Assembly (NCBI RefSeq): GCF_051020955.1 | Contig: NC_135015.1 | Location: forward strand, 9,063,616 to 9,127,615 | Origin: Megalopta genalis | Lineage: Eukaryota > Arthropoda > Insecta > Hymenoptera > Halictidae | Length of the DNA: 64,000 nt | Direction of reading: 5' to 3' | Part shown: positions 10,244-23,887 of the stretch, piece after piece | Layout of the letters: every line of letters begins with the position of its first letter | Numbering within the stretch: position 1 is the first letter of the stretch | Position numbers and translations under genes: made by a program | Notes under the pieces: model-generated | What the model was told of the DNA's origin: nothing | The model's input: only the letters and a program-made list of their open reading frames with translations | Database searches by the model: none

Positions 10244-13200
10244 TTATTGCCCCCAGAAAATGTTTTTAGACACAATAAATTTATAAATATTCTAAAAAAA
10301 ATACAAGAAGCGTATATCTATTATTATTATATAAGTGACAATAGTGGAATTAATATTGCCAAAACGAGCACGAAGATTGCAAAGTTAATCGATAAACCTG
10401 TTGAAGGTTCAACGTGCAAACTTGTGTACATGTAGTTAAGCGTACGTAGCCAATTACCAAGCGATGAAGTATAAGAGCAGAAGAAGGAAAGATATTTAAT
10501 TAAGAAGCTAAATTAAGTTTCTTCGCCTACGGTTTATATCAGACGTTTAATAGGCTTTGATCGACGTATTACAACAGTTATTAAGCCAATAACTTGTAGC
10601 TATATATAAAGGAGATCTTTGAGTGCACGAACTTTGAGAAAATCTTGCATGATTGGATGTTTTATAATTAGTCGCCGGTTTTAAGTGCGTCAACACCAAT
10701 CTGAGACGTTGATTCAATTTATTGCCAGTTCAAGAATAGCAGATTTTGAGAACAGTAAGTTCCAACTATTCGCGTTGCAAACGTTCTGGCAAATATTGAT
10801 ATCCGCAGCAAGTCGCTCGGTGTTTCGAAATTGGGATACCTCTGAAGGAATCGTTCTCGTGCACCAATAAAGCTGTCCAACAGTTGATCCAGCTCTATTC
10901 GAAGCGACTTTTCGAACGAGGAACGTGTATTATTAAACTCGGAGGGGAAGCGCGTTCAAACGCTGCATCAGCTAATCAAAGTATCATAATCTTAGTTCCC
11001 TATTGTTGTTGCCGTGCGAAAGTTAGCGCCGGCCGATTCTTCGGGCTACGAATGTCCGCGGAGGAGGTTATTGTTTCCGCGAAAGATTTCATTGAAAGCC
11101 CGGCGCATTCAACAAGCTCCGGCGAGCACAAAAATGCGGTGAAACAATACGGGTCGAGTTACTGAATCTCATAATCGTTCCTCGGGGGCTGGTATCGCCG
11201 GCGTGCTTTTGTAGTACGTATCTGGTTTGTCTCAGTCTCCATTTAAACTGGGTTATTCTTAACTCGCTTTCCCCGTATCCTTTATCAATTTTGTTGGTTA
11301 TTTTGTTCGTTTGTTCCTTACGATGATTCTATGAAGCGGATCACTTAAGAATGCACATCTGCGTTTCATAATCCTTGGAAGGGGTGTCTTCTGAGTTAGA
11401 TTGCTTCGATACGCTATCGTGAACGGACCAAATATTCCTTGCAATTAATTGTGCGTGCATTTGCGAATAATTGGAAAAATGTTATTGTCGGAATGTCGAA
11501 AATTCTTCGACAAATAATAATCATTGGTGTTTAACGAAAAATTTCGTTCAGATAATTTCCTTGTCGTTGACGAAATTACTACGGTAATTTAAGAAACAGT
11601 TCCAATTCTGGGGTAATGAACCTCGTCGGATTTATTTACAGACGTTATCACTTGCATTAATAAAATTTCTACGATATCTTTGTTATTAAAAAATGTCGGA
11701 TCAAAGACATAACAATCTGTATTTAAGATTAGGTTCAAAATATTCCTGGAAAGCGAATAGGATGTCCCGGAAAATGTTGAACAGTCCGCAGGGTGGCTTG
11801 CATCTTCGACCTCGGAGTTGGTAAACATCTATAATGAAAGCCGAAAACACCGATAAAGAGAAAGCCGTTTGTGGTGGTAGTAAAATTTATGAGCCGTTAG
11901 CTCTAGCGAAGAACGCCGTCTCCTCGTAAATAATAAAACGAACAGTGACGAAACCCATTCGACGTAATCATGGACGGCGCGGCGCGTCCGCGGTGATTAT
12001 GATCTTGGTGAAACCGTTTAATCGCCGCGATGCGGGAGCAATTATACCGGATTGAGAATTCCTCGTCCTCGGAAATAATTTAAAAGATGGCCAGGGACGC
12101 GGGTGAAACGTAATCGAATTGTCGGTATCTCCGGCCAACCACGTACAATGGAAATAATTCGATGCCGTGCCTCGGGTCAGAGGTACGTCTACGTGGAATT
12201 TCGGTGTGCCGTAACTTGGAAAACGGATGCGTCTGCAAGGTGTACGTGGCTCCGCGACAATTGCTATCGATTAACCCAACTATATGTCAAACTCGCTGTA
12301 TACGACTCCCATGGGTCGTTTCCAATACTCCCATAATACGTTGCATAAACATCCACAATCGCATTCAATTAAGTACTACCTTTCCACAATTTGATTTTTA
12401 TTTGTTCGGCTATCAATGGTAATAGCGAAAATTTTACCGTTTCGAATCGCGCTAGAATGAAACGATCTTTTAAAAACTATGACAATTTGACTTGCATTAT
12501 CTCGGTAGAAGTTAACATAGTGGTAGTTCATTTGTAGCAAATGTATGCGTATTGAAAGAATGACTATTTTATATCTTGGCTTTTCGTCAGGGAATTACAC
12601 AAAATGTCTCTTAAATTTTTACTTGAATTAACTTCAATCCGCTTCGTTATTAAACGCTTTCATTTATTCCGTTTAAATACACGTTCATTCCAGCTCTCTG
12701 TAAATTGCATCGCATTTGATTTTTAAAATATTAATTCAACTTCATTTGAGTTTCTCCAATTATAATATGAATTCATTTAAATCTCACATACCTACTGTGA
12801 TTGAATTTTGATTCTTTGCAGTTTTAATGAAATTCCTGTGTTACTTCGTACTATTATTATTATTATCTTTCATGTGATTCTGAGATTTCTGCCGTTACTT
12901 TTGTTTCTTTTCGCAATTCATCCTAGTTCGCATATTCAGCCTAATCTCATTGTATCAATTTTTAGACCGACGAAGCATATCGAAGCCGCTTTGTGCTATC
13001 AGGCCGTAGCTCTGTTTGCGAACTTCGATCATGAAAAATTTCGGAGTCGTTTGAACAATTAATAGCAGCACGACGGGGCGGAGACTCAAAAGCGAGGCGA
13101 ATCGCAAATTAAAAGTTGGCGAACGAATTTTAATGATCAGAGTGTGAAACGACGTCGGCTTTACGAACGTGTACACGACGAACAAATAATCTATGACGTG

Positions 13201-14092
13201 AATAACGTTCCCGTTGCGGTCGTTCGAGCGTGACGGCGAATTTCCAAATTACCCGAGGTTTGTTACAGCCAATCGTAAAGCTTAGGAACTAGGAATAATG
13301 CCAGCGGCTGAAAACAATAATAGCACATTATAGAGGTCGCTACAATAGCCGGCTGAGATTGAAATGGAATGCGACGACGGCGTCGTAAAAGAAAAACGAT
13401 ATTCGCGGAATGTGCAAGAAAATCGATACGGGGACACACAGTATTCAGCGATCAAGTTTTGCAGCGGACAGAGATAGCAATGAACAGGGTTTTAATTTTA
13501 ATTCGTCCCATTAATAAATCAGACTGGAAAGAGGACCGACGGAGAGAATTGCCACTCATCGAACCTAAAATATTCCTGAAATCGAGTTACAGGTCCGGGT
13601 TCAGTATTCCTTAGAATGTTGAGGAAGCCCATGGAGTAAACTCTGAATTGTTCCCTTTTGTAGCGAGCTAGCTTCCTCTAATCCCGTTCCACTGGGGGAA
13701 CTAAATTTCTCCATTCCCCGGAGCCACCTTCGTTGGGTTCCGAACGCCCCAGTGTAACATGAAACGACCAATTCAGATTGTTAAGCGATTCCTTCGAATT
13801 CGGAAGACAGACACGACTAATTCCCCCAACACGATGTATTCTCGCAGTTAGACGTCCCGAGACGTTCTTTGTCTACAACGGTATCGATCCTCATCGGAAA
13901 AATATCTGAATTCGATCTCGAACCACTGCTCCTTCGGTGCTCGGCAGGAAAATTTTCGAAATGCTTCAATTACTGATTACAGGTCATATTTTATAATGGA
14001 AGATCCTCGGTGATAAACTCATGAAATTATGAAACTTTGGGCACGTCTAGAGGATGTGTAGACATGAATCAGGCAATTTGACATATTTCACT
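10244..14092. other. no gene recognised
   Basis: This is a long stretch of alternating composition. CpG-richer patches occur near 11030-11170, 11890-12330 and 13070-13480. A short ATT microsatellite lies at about 12848-12871. All frames are short, overlap one another and lack recognisable motifs. Nothing here matches other parts of the window. Confidence 0.55.
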
Positions 14093-14357
14093 GTAACCAT
14101 AGTTGGGCAAATTTTAATTTAAATAATAAATAACAGATTACAATTTAAATTCATATTTAATTTGCAATCATTGATATAATTCTACAAATAATGTATCTAT
14201 TATTTCGTATTCGCAAGTAAAATGTTATTTTTTCTTTGGATTTTAGGGAAAGACAAATAATAAATAATTTTTGCTTCTCGTTTGTCCGTCATATATTATA
14301 CAATGGATATTTTGTACATTAGTTTTGTAAATAAAATATTATTTTTTATTCGAATTT
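14093..14357. repeat. AT-rich dispersed repeat, copy 1
   Basis: This segment matches 48038-48290 in the same orientation. Shared blocks include GGGAAAGACA, ATAATAAATAATTTTTGCTT, CTCGTTTGTC/CTCTTTCGTC and TATATTATACAAT, in the same order with small indels. It has no frame and no clear terminal repeats. It is probably an old non-autonomous element of unknown class. Confidence 0.7.
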
Positions 14358-14715
14358 AGATGAAAAGCAAATGATAAGTCATTTTTCTTTTCTTTTTGTC
14401 TATAAATTTCATAATAAATAGTAATTTTCATTTATCGTTATTGAGGAACTTGCGTCATTTTTCGTGAAATAAATGATATCGCTTGAAGCGATTCAAGATC
14501 ATCATTTTCTAACTACGATATGTGCTCAACGCGCGTTGTGCCAAATAAATAACTGTATTTATAAATAAGAAATCAATTTTATTATCTTAAATAATTTACT
14601 TAGATCTACATAAATAATAAGTAATTATTTTCGCCTTTTATTTATACTTCCAAGTAACAAATAATTTTTTACTTAAAGAACCATTTAAATGAAAATTTAT
14701 TTTAGCGATGCAGTG

Positions 14716-14856
14716 TTCACGAAATATTATAAATAATATAATATATAATATAATACATAAATATTCACGAAATATTATAAATAATATAATATATTATAAT
14801 ATATAAATATTCACGAAATATTATAAATAATATAATAATATAATATAAATAATTCA
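14716..14856. repeat. ~48-bp AT-rich tandem repeat, about 3 units
   Basis: The phrase TTCACGAAATATTATAAATA starts at about 14716, 14764 and 14810. Each occurrence is followed by a variable TAATATA tract. It is a degenerate minisatellite with spacings of 48 and 46 bases. Confidence 0.85.
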
Positions 14857-17800
14857 CTTTAATAATTATAATCATATCATATTTACGAAATAAGATATTC
14901 GCTAATTTATTCACGAAATTGATCCTCTATCGGTGACTCAACGAGGCTGAAAAGGGATTTCAAAATTTAGGGTAAGAAACGTGTCTAAATTACGATATCT
15001 GCGCAAATTCTGTTTAACAAAGTGATGTATGGTCTAGAAAGTACCCAGGTGTTCAAAGCTTCATAAAATTGATCGTGGGAGTGACAAGCGCCGGATAATA
15101 TGAGCATGGTCGCTTAAAGGGGTTGCAATGGAACGCTTTATCTGCATCGAGGAAAATCTGTACACGGAATTAGCGTGACCCTGACGTTTGCGCTTAACGG
15201 CGTTGTTGGATCTGCGACTTATCTTGGCCGGGGTCCGTGCACGCGATTTAAGCAGCCCTCTTTACCTCAGCTCGCCGAGAGGGACGTCGGAGGCCAGTGG
15301 CTCGGTTACCTACGCCATTTGGGAAACGTTGTTGCTGCACCTCCACCGAAGCAACTGCGAAGTCGGTTTAGAACTTGGATCCCACAAGTGTTTCACGATC
15401 CAACCCGGCGAACCCATAAATCGCGGCCTGGCGGCGCATTACTGTGTTCTCATTTGTCTGTGCCCGAACTTCTTACCGGGCACCGGGCTTTTCTGGCGAC
15501 CACGCTAATTTATTCGCCGCTCGATACAGGTCGGTGTTATTTTAAATTTACACCCGTTGCATGAGACCTCCTGATTCAGATTTCGCGTGAACTCGGTCCG
15601 GAATATCGTGTTATCGCTGGCGGCCGTACTACTGTGTTTGCTTATTATCCTCTTCTAAAAGCTGTCAACGTGTTTGCTGGTCCTTAGCTGATATGGAGAC
15701 ACTTTTGTTGTCACGCAAACGCAACAGAAATCTAATTAACGGCTAGGATTTGAGACAGAACGTGACAAGTGAAGCTAGATCTTTTGATGGAAGAATGCTG
15801 GAATTCTGGTATTTTCGTTTAACTTTTGTTTAAAGTTGAAATGTCATTATAGAAATTACCTCGACTGCAGGACACCATCTGAAAGCTGTTCTTCGACAGT
15901 ACCTAGCAATCGAATAATTAGAAACTGTAGCTGCAGGGCGATACTGAGTAAGGGCTGATATTATGAGACTTAAAGGCATGAGTAGTTGATTGTTCAGGAG
16001 CTCTTAAATAGCTAACTCAACTCCATCAGCACTCCACTCGCACGAGCCGCTTAGGGGAATTCGTTTTGCTTTGTTAATACTTCATAAAAAGGATTATGCA
16101 GTACTTCAGGTAGTACTTTAGGCAGTACTTTAGGATGAGATATTCCTCGACTACGCAGAGTATCCCATTGTGTCTTGTGTTGTAACATTTAATTGCAAAC
16201 AGTGGTTTGAAATATTGTATATCAAATTCACTTTTTGAGCTTACAAGTTTTTGCTAACCAATGATATTGGAATTATTTTTCATAAGATTTCCAAGTTTGT
16301 ATCACAGTTATCATCTGAATACAATTTATACAACGAAGTGTAACGAGTCTATAATTAATTGTGTTTTCGAGATAAACATGTAACAAGATTCCTGTTCAAA
16401 ATAAAATCAAGTGATAATAATTTGCGTGTTCAACAGACCAGGTTTATTCATCATTCCCCTATCGCTCATTGCATCTTTTCTGAGGTTAGGCATTTTTCTT
16501 AGTCGTACCAACGAATTCTTCGGCAATGATACATAGAACCGACTGACACGCGAATTTACACGCAGCAGACGGACGAATTGTTACGCGTTAATTAAAAAAC
16601 AAAGTTCGCGGTTCTTTTTTGATATTTTTTTTTCCATCGAGCACGAACAGAACTACACAGGTATGATCCAGAGAAACGTGACATTTGGTGAACCCATGCG
16701 TTACTTTACGCAACAAACTCATTTCATCCTTCGTGTTTTGCATACACTGTGCAAATTTGCGTTGCTCTTCAACAACAATGCAACGCTGTTTGTCAGACTA
16801 TTGGCACACCAGTCGATCCCGCTTCGAAATGTTACTTCCTCATTTGATTTCCCGATTATTCCATGCTTTCCATGTGTCCATGTTGTCGCTGCACACCGCT
16901 TGTCCACGTGATACCGTATTTCACAGTATCTCCGTGCCACATAATTTCCGACTAATTTCGAATCAGCTCTAATGGATTCGTCGATTCGTCGATTTTGCTT
17001 CCCGACCCGTCCACTTACCCCTAACCACCGACGATAGCGAGTTTCGGGATCAATTATAGAGGAACTCTGTCTGTGTTCGCGAAAAGATAAAAGATTTCTC
17101 GTAAATTCGCTTGTGACACGATTAAAGACAAAATGACTGAAACGTGATTTTCATTTCTTACCGCAAATTGAAGAAAAAACTTGCGTTCTGTATAAAACTC
17201 AACTGACCGCAAAGCTGCAGATTTTTATGCATATATGACAGCTATGTAGTGCTGACAAACGTGTTAACGAACACTAATCGATGCAATTTTAGTTTACTTC
17301 CACCGTTGGATAGTTTCCAGCCGGCAAAGCGAAATTTCCCCTGGCTCCGGTTCTTGGTAAATAATTTATGAAAATGGGAATTTGCATAATATCCAGAGTT
17401 CACGATTCCGCCAACACGCGATAATTTCCTATTCACGGATTTCTCTTGATAATCCCATTCACGGATTGCCACAAGTGTTTCCACCGATTTTCCTCGAATG
17501 GGAATCAGTTTTTCTCGGGGGACCGGTAATCGCGGTCGACAATAAATTCACGCGGACGTGAATGGTGGCTGTCCGACTGTCATTACGACGACGGCATCGA
17601 GTCAGCAAATTATTCACACGGTTTTAACAATCTGTTTCCTTCCGCGGCTATTATTGGCATTCCCGCCACGCTATTATGAAATTCAAAAATTTGTCGTCAA
17701 ATTCTAAGTTTAATATTCCAGAGATCTCGTCACTATATTCACGAAGAGTCATTGAATACCCGACTTAACCATTATTGAAACACGTTTCACATGCAAATAG

Positions 17801-20084
17801 ATAAAAATTGTAGGATATATACGTAACATTAATCATTATAAAAATCGGTGAAACCATCATTGCATCTAAATAACTACCGTGCTATCTGAACGTTTACGTT
17901 CTTAAAACTCACCATCCACACGTAAAAGTCTGAAATGAAAATGATGTCTCCAAAAACTCTACAGATTGTTAAATGTTCTACTCGTTTAGGATTTTTTACT
18001 TCAATTTCTAATATTTCCTTCAATCTCAGCTACATAAATAGATGTGTATTTCTTCGATCTCTAACGTAGATTCGAGACTATACAATTGAAAGTGTTTACG
18101 ACGATTCTCAGCTTTATTTATCAACTTTTCCAATCACAGTTTTATACGTACTTTAATCAGATTAATTAGTCTTTGCGTTGTCCCTACTGTAACTAATTAG
18201 GTGACGATTTAAATACACTTGGCCAAAACGATCCGGTAACTGCAGGCCGCGTTTGGCAAATTTGTGGAATCAGATGTGCCACAATTCCAACTTGCACATC
18301 GTAATATTCAAAAGCTACGTAATGTAATAAGTAGGAAACAGCTAATAAAGTGCATCTAAGATAAAAAACTGCACAAGAAAATCAGCCCCTATGGTTCTAC
18401 AACGCTTACCCCCGAAGAGACAAAGGACAAAGAACAAGAAGAAGCAGTTGTAGCTTAGCACCAATAGTTATCGGAGCGGGGCAATGGATTAACAATTAAC
18501 CGGTCGCGTAATGAAGGGACTTGTGAGCGATCGATGCGCTGTCCGGTCCCTATGGGCAACGTTTATTCTCCGAAGGAGTTGCAGCCGAGTTCTGGTTCCC
18601 ATGCAGTTGCACCTAAACCGGTCAATTTCTTTCCCAGCATCTCTATCAATCTCTGGCGGGCTCTGAGAGCGGAGAGTAGCGTCTGCAACATTAACGACAA
18701 ATTACCGGAGCTTGGTGTACGGCCGCTTCGACAAATGAGAAAGTTCCGAGAGAGCGAAACGAGCTGCTGGCGAGCTGGCGAGAGCGGTCCGTTACACGGT
18801 TACCTTTCCTAATGCGTGTCCAAAGTTGTACGACCGGACAAAGTTTCTCGCGTGTCCCCTTCCGCGCCGGAAGTTAAGATCGGCTCGGAGCCGGATTCCG
18901 TCGGACAAAGTCCCGCCAGATCCTGAATTTCTTATTAACGTTTCAGCAGTTAGAGCGCGGACTATCCGCGTGCACGCGTGTCCGTTACGTTAACGAATAC
19001 ACACGACGCGCGCATCCGTTGAGCTTCTCTCCTCGGTCCAAGTCGTTAATCTTCCTTCTATAGAGTATCGGGTATCGAGTTTAACCGAATTTCCCCAACT
19101 TCCCGCCGCTTAATACACCAGGCTAGTCCGCCGAGCGTCTAATCCATTTTCCCCTGTGGGCCGAGCGGAGCGGGGCCGAGGGTGGCGGCAAACGAAAAAG
19201 AGGACTCGCGGTGGGACGTCGACCGGGGAAATTAATGCGATCCTGTTTCGATTTTTCAAACTGGCTACCTCTGCACCCCCACCGAAACGCTCGCCTCATT
19301 TCTTGCCCTACCCTCTCTTTTGGTCGACTACTTTATCGCCTTTAATCAGATTTATCGATTAATCCAATTTACCAGTGGACCGCCCACCCTCCCGCCCTCT
19401 CCTTCTATTTCCGGTGTCTACACTCCGAGCACAGTCTCAATCTGGCGACTTTCAAGTGTTCCTCTCGCGTTTGTGACATTTATCTTAGTTAACTCGCCCC
19501 TTCTTCCGATGTATGAACCGAGTTCTGAGAAAGTGTCGGATTCTGCGAGAACGTACGGCATGGGAGAGAAGATCGATGGATTGACGAACTTTCTAATAGA
19601 AGTGAGCGAGTAAGCTTCTTATTCGGGCTTGCTCGATTTTACGACCGCGGTTTCGATGGACACTCTTGCGATTGCAGTTATCGATTATTGTTATGTCAGG
19701 TCTACCGGAAAGTTCTGTCCGTTAATGTCATTTCGAGTTATTTAGTTATTTCAAGTCACCCGCGTTTATTTCGCATATATTTTTAAAAAATGGTACGTAC
19801 AAATTGCCATCACGCTGACAAGAGATCGTAAGTTACGATGGAAATGATATTATACACTATAAATATTATTAGAGGTAGTACAAATAATATTAGAAATTAT
19901 AAATACTATTAAATGCATGAAATGTTTATTATCTTCTGTCACATCACAAACGAACAGAATTCGTACAGGATCAACCGATCATCCGCTGGCAATTTAAATT
20001 CATCTTGGAGCAGTTTCCAGATGCAATTAAAAGACTTATAATAAGTCAGAACTATCTCAGAATGAAATATTGATAAGAGAAACA
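14857..20084. other. no gene recognised; two CpG-rich patches
   Basis: CpG-rich patches lie at about 15120-15640 and 18480-19640, separated by AT-rich DNA. In the first patch two plus-strand frames of 129 and 106 codons overlap in different phases, which argues against coding. A 12-14 bp minisatellite (GCAGTACTTTAG-like, three units) sits at about 16097-16137. I could not identify an exon, RNA gene or transposable element. Confidence 0.5.
16097..16137. repeat. short minisatellite, three ~14-bp units
   Basis: GCAGTACTTCAG, GTAGTACTTTAG and GCAGTACTTTAG follow one another directly. It is a minor tandem repeat. Confidence 0.8.
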
Positions 20085-20312
20085 AGAGAAATAATCAAAA
20101 AGTACTTTGGAACAAGTTATAATAGGCTTAGAAGGTTCATTGAGAAAGGTCTCGTGAAAGAAACGAGAGAAATAATGTAAAAGCGCTTTGGAACATTTTA
20201 GATTCACCCTAGAACGTTCATTCATGACGGGAACTTAAAAAATAATGAAAAATCTTTTTGGAACATAGTAGAACTATTTAAGAACGTCCGTTGAAGAAGA
20301 TCACGAGAGAGA
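20085..20312. repeat. degenerate ~76-80 bp tandem repeat, three units
   Basis: Units start near 20085, 20165 and 20241. Each has the order GAGAAATAAT, a CTTTGGAACA/TTTTGGAACA block about 20 bases later, AGAAGGTTCATT/AGAACGTTCATT/AGAACGTCCGTT further on, then a GAAGA/GAGA-rich end. Divergence between units is high, so the array is old. Confidence 0.65.
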
Positions 20313-20581
20313 CACTTAACGTAAATAAATTTATAATAGCATCAATTCTAACTGAAACTTTGATTTTTGTTCGCATCGGGACACAGGATGCGAGAATGTT
20401 CTTGTAAAAAGTTCAGCTTGGAAATAGACACTATTGAAACGTTCTACAACATCTTCGGTCCAAGCTTTCCACTACTTGCAAGGTGTCTGTAGGCTTATGG
20501 CCGCGAGTATACGTTCATTTCATTCAATAATCTCCAAAAATAAGAATTTGCGTAAAAACCTACAACCTAGCCGTAAATGTA

Positions 20582-21311
20582 TTAACCCTTAGCGGACGAC
20601 GACTTTTTCGGTCGAGTCAGGTAGCAGGACGAGATGATTTTTGCAAATATGTCGAATGTCTTATATGATACAATAAAATGATCTTACATATAAATATTAT
20701 CTTACAAAAACGTTATATTTCGTTAGTTTATCTATATACACACTTCTATGAATATAATTTTACAAAAATTATGATTTCTGATTTCGTTTGGTGCGATAGT
20801 TTATAAAACATTGACCAAGATGCATTCTTGGTTTGTCTGGACATGTATCACAGGAACAGGTCGTCTCATGTCTTCCCCCTGGTTTGTTTCGACTGGAACA
20901 AACTTTGCAATCTTTCTTTGTGCCAGTAACAATTACATGCAGTTTCCCGTTTAGACGAATTTCGTCAGAGTTGGCCGTCGAACTTGAAGATCTATCTCGT
21001 GGTTGACGATAATCTCCTCTCAGTTTGTTGATCAAAATTTTGCGAAAGTTCAAATGTGTAACTGGCTGTTCGTTTCTCTGTCTTTTTACATGTTCGTAGA
21101 GAATGTACGAATCGATTAAACAAATTTCCAGTCCACGGAAAAATAATTTGCGCCACCACTTCAGGGACTTTCTCATAAAACCGTACGTTAAACAATGTTG
21201 GAGATAATGAAATCTAACATAAACACCGACTGTCGCCTCTCACTCGTCATTCGTCCTGCCGCGCGAAACGCCGTGGCGACCGGGAGTCGCCTCTCGTCCG
21301 CTAAGGGTTAA
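20582..21311 (-). mobile_element. piggyBac-like element, 3' remnant with both ends
   Basis: The 730-bp element has TTAA at both ends and an 18-bp perfect terminal inverted repeat, TTAACCCTTAGCGGACGA. Inside is a minus-strand transposase C-terminus (20769-21176). The N-terminal and catalytic parts are deleted, so the copy needs a helper transposase. A second copy of the same deletion type, inverted, lies at 36383-37233. The shared truncated structure implies that a shortened master copy itself spread. Confidence 0.92.
20769..21176 (-). pseudogene. piggyBac-like (PGBD) transposase C-terminal fragment
   Basis: The frame is 135 residues. It starts MRKSLKWWRKLFFRGLEI and continues to SYILYEHV, matching the end of the DDE_Tnp_1_7 fold (the usual K-W-[YW]-x-K-x-F-F ... 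A-Y-I-L-Y pattern). After a basic linker comes the cysteine-rich tail: CKVC, then RHETTCSCDTC, then GQCFINYR. This follows the family layout C-x2-C ... R-x-E-T-x-Y-x-C-x2-C ... C-F-x-x-Y-H, with the usual final His replaced by Arg and one Cys of the LC pair replaced by His. The full family is about 550-650 residues, so roughly three quarters is missing. The upstream ATG is only the first in-frame Met of the fragment. Confidence 0.85.
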
Positions 21312-22278
21312 AATCTGGAGATTATTCACGATCCAATTAAAACGAATCGACTAAATAATTCGCTAACGATTGCGCCTGTCGACGAACTTCGGAGTTCTGA
21401 TAAAAACCAGACCGAAATAAGAAAGGCGAGAGGGTGGATAAATTGGTATCCGGGAAAGCGACTCCAAAAAAGCGAGAAGCTCGAGTATCTTGACAAATCA
21501 GGCAGCCGATGGGCCGAATACTTTCTTTCCGGCGAAAGACGTCTTTTCCTCGAATGCCCTTGTCCGTTCGCAAGTCGGATAGCCGGGTGAACGGCCAAAA
21601 CTAAGAGACTGTGTCAACGTTTGGCAGTCTAAGTAGGAGAACAAACACGGCGTTGACTTTGAAAATATCCCCGGGCTTCTACTATAATTACGTCCCTAAT
21701 ACGAAAGACGGGGCTCGCTTTAAGTACCCGTCTCAATCCTTCACCTCGAGGACTCCCGGTTTCGTCCCGGTTTCTTCGCGCATCGCGCCATATTCCAAAG
21801 CTGCCCCCCTTTCCTCAATGGAAACCGTTCCCGGCGCAAACCCCGTTCGCTCGTTTTCTTCATAATTAATGATTTCTTTGCTCTCGACGGGACGCGGCGC
21901 GACAACACTGCAAATCGATAGAGCGACAAGTTGACTTCCGTACGATCGACCTTTCCGTACGACTTACTTCTCGCCGGGAGATGCGTGCATCACTGCGAAA
22001 TGTCAACGGTATTGATCTTCAGGCGGCGTTCCACTCGATCTTTTCGACAGCGGCGTTACGGTTTGCTGCGTCAGAGACGACGACCTGACTTCGTGCTGCC
22101 AAGAGCAGCATACATCGACGGAAGATCGAAACAAATGGGAAAACTTTCGACTATCACGCTTTGATTTCATTTCGAATGAGTTGTTCAGATGTAATGATAT
22201 ATGGGCGAAGGTTATGCCAAGGTTATTTGTGACTGAGAAGAGTAACATGAATGCTCGGATAATAAAACGGTTACTTAA
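21312..22278. other. CpG-rich spacer between two TTAA elements, no gene recognised
   Basis: CpG-rich DNA fills about 21330-22110, open in several phases on both strands, with no recognisable product. It contains no internal repeat. Confidence 0.55.
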
Positions 22279-22952
22279 TTAACCCTAGAAAGATAACCAT
22301 ATGACAACGTACGTAAAAGATAACCATACGCTTCAGAGGCGCATGCTTTTCTAAGGCGTCAATTTTATACTAACAATGGATATTTATTTAAGTTAATCTA
22401 GTCATTTTAAAGGTTTGGCATTATTGTAAAAATAAAATGCATTTATATCATACTTTTTTATATTTTAAGTAATTTTAAACTTAAATCACTAGACCTCTAT
22501 GAAAAATTAACAAAAATCAACAGTCTTCGGTTTATGGGAACAAATCCCGTAAAATATCACAAAAAATAGTGTTTTATCCTTACAAACTAGTAGACTATAA
22601 TATAATCAGTGTAAAAAAAACTATAATATTATAAAAAATTTCTTTAGAGACAGTCATGACAAACGTCTTTCTTGTGTTCACCACAAACTGTCTTTTTGCA
22701 TTTGGCATAGGTCATCTTTGACATTCTTTTCTTTTTAGACGTGCAAAGACTGCAATAACGCCTTTTTTTGGCTGAGGGTTCTTCTTCATCATCTGTGGAA
22801 GCCTGTACAGCAGATTTTGGAAGAATATTTTCAATGTTGCTTCGCACATGCCTTGGCAAAGTGGGTGCTTCCAGTCTTTGCGTCATCCACGGTGCAGTCA
22901 GTTGTTTATTTCGCAGGCGCCTCTGCGACGTAGGTTATCTTTCTCGGGTTAA
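22279..22952 (-). mobile_element. piggyBac-like element, parent of a MITE in this window
   Basis: The 674-bp element is bounded by TTAA. Its termini are TTAACCCTAGAAAGATAACC and TTAACCCGAGAAAGATAACC (19 of 20). A subterminal motif CAGAGGCGC[AC]TGC is conserved at both ends. The left end repeats AAAGATAACCATA, once at the terminus and once about 30 bases in. It keeps a transposase tail on the minus strand. Removing 22530-22913, between two TTCG tetramers, gives exactly the 290-bp element at 30188-30477. Confidence 0.92.
22644..22886 (-). pseudogene. piggyBac-like transposase zinc-finger tail
   Basis: This 80-residue frame ends in a cross-brace type finger. Its pattern is C-x2-C-x14-C-x4-C-x2-H-x4-C-x2-C: CSLC, then CKKTVCGEH, then CHDC at the very C-terminus. 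Ahead of it are MTQRLEAPTLPRHVR and an acidic DDEEE linker with a basic KKRR patch. This matches the C-terminal cysteine-rich domain of PGBD transposases, which recognises subterminal element DNA. The catalytic DDD domain is absent, so this is a remnant. Confidence 0.8.
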
Positions 22953-23679
22953 AGTGCCGTGCACATTATCTTTATTGTTTTGGATAGCAAATCGTTTTGC
23001 ATGTGGGCTACTCTTAAAATGAAGGACCGTGAAATCGAGGTTCTACTGTACAATGTTCTTCTGATAAAATGTTGTGAATCAAATGATAAGGTGACATTTT
23101 GTTGAAGCGTGATGCTGATAAACAGTGTCTATCTATAAACATTGCACCTGATTGATTAGAATGGCTTGTGCGCAGAGGGAGTCAGCTTAATTAAAATTTT
23201 AAGATGTTTCTAATGTATTATAGTTGCCGACACGAGTATGTGTCCCTATGGCGACAGACTCTTTTGAACCTAACTCCAGTTAGAATATAATAGCGATAGC
23301 TTCTCAGACGGAAGGCATTCGAGAGTTTATCTGTGCCTACTAGAGCATTCTATCCCCAAGAGACAGTCTCTTGCTTCGACATGTTGTATTACCTCCGAAA
23401 TGATCATCCGTTGTCTATCTTCTCACTGACACACAAGAAGTTGCGTAGACACTAAAGCGTATGCGATGATCAGTTTCCTCCTCGTCTAATTTTCATATCT
23501 TCAGTTCGTATTTGCAAATGAGACAATAAAATGAAACAGCTGAAAGTGGTTCAATTCGGATTCCTCGAAAATGGTTGTACAAGATTTTTAAATAATAGGT
23601 CTCTCCATATTTGTACTTTAACCCTGATGTTAGTAATTAAAACTCTCGACAATATAGAGCTTTTTTGATGCAATAGGGG
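22953..23679. other. no gene recognised
   Basis: Ordinary mixed-composition spacer without repeats shared with the rest of the window. No reading frame is worth naming. Confidence 0.6.
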
Positions 23680-23887
23680 TACAACAAATTCTCCCCAAAT
23701 GTCCCTCAGCTTGGAAACAAAATGGGAAAGAGATATGTTTATTCGAGCATCGTGGCTCGTTTTCATAGTCGCCGATTGTCAATAACTATAAAAACGAACC
23801 GCAAGGCTCGAATAATCGTATCTTCTCTTCCTAGATTGTCCATTTTTGTTTCCAAGCTAAGGGACAATTGGAGAGAAATTTTCTATA
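23680..23887. mobile_element. TA-flanked fold-back MITE (CAGTAAATTCTCTC family), degraded copy
   Basis: The left arm (from about 23682) reads CAAATTCTCCCCAAATGTCC, and the right arm ends GGACAATTGGAGAGAAATTT. The core carries ACTATAAAAACGAACCGC and GCTCGAATAATCGTATCT, shared with the copies at 30708, 36930 and 39912. The arms fold back on one another for most of the length. Terminal bases are eroded, so the ends are approximate. Confidence 0.7.

Noticed and set aside
15175..15564. 129-codon plus-strand frame
   Set aside because: A second plus frame overlaps in another phase and nothing is recognisable.
20582..22952. One large composite transposon spanning the two piggyBac elements
   Set aside because: The two elements have unrelated terminal repeats, each pair closes on its own TTAA, and each family has an independent second copy elsewhere.
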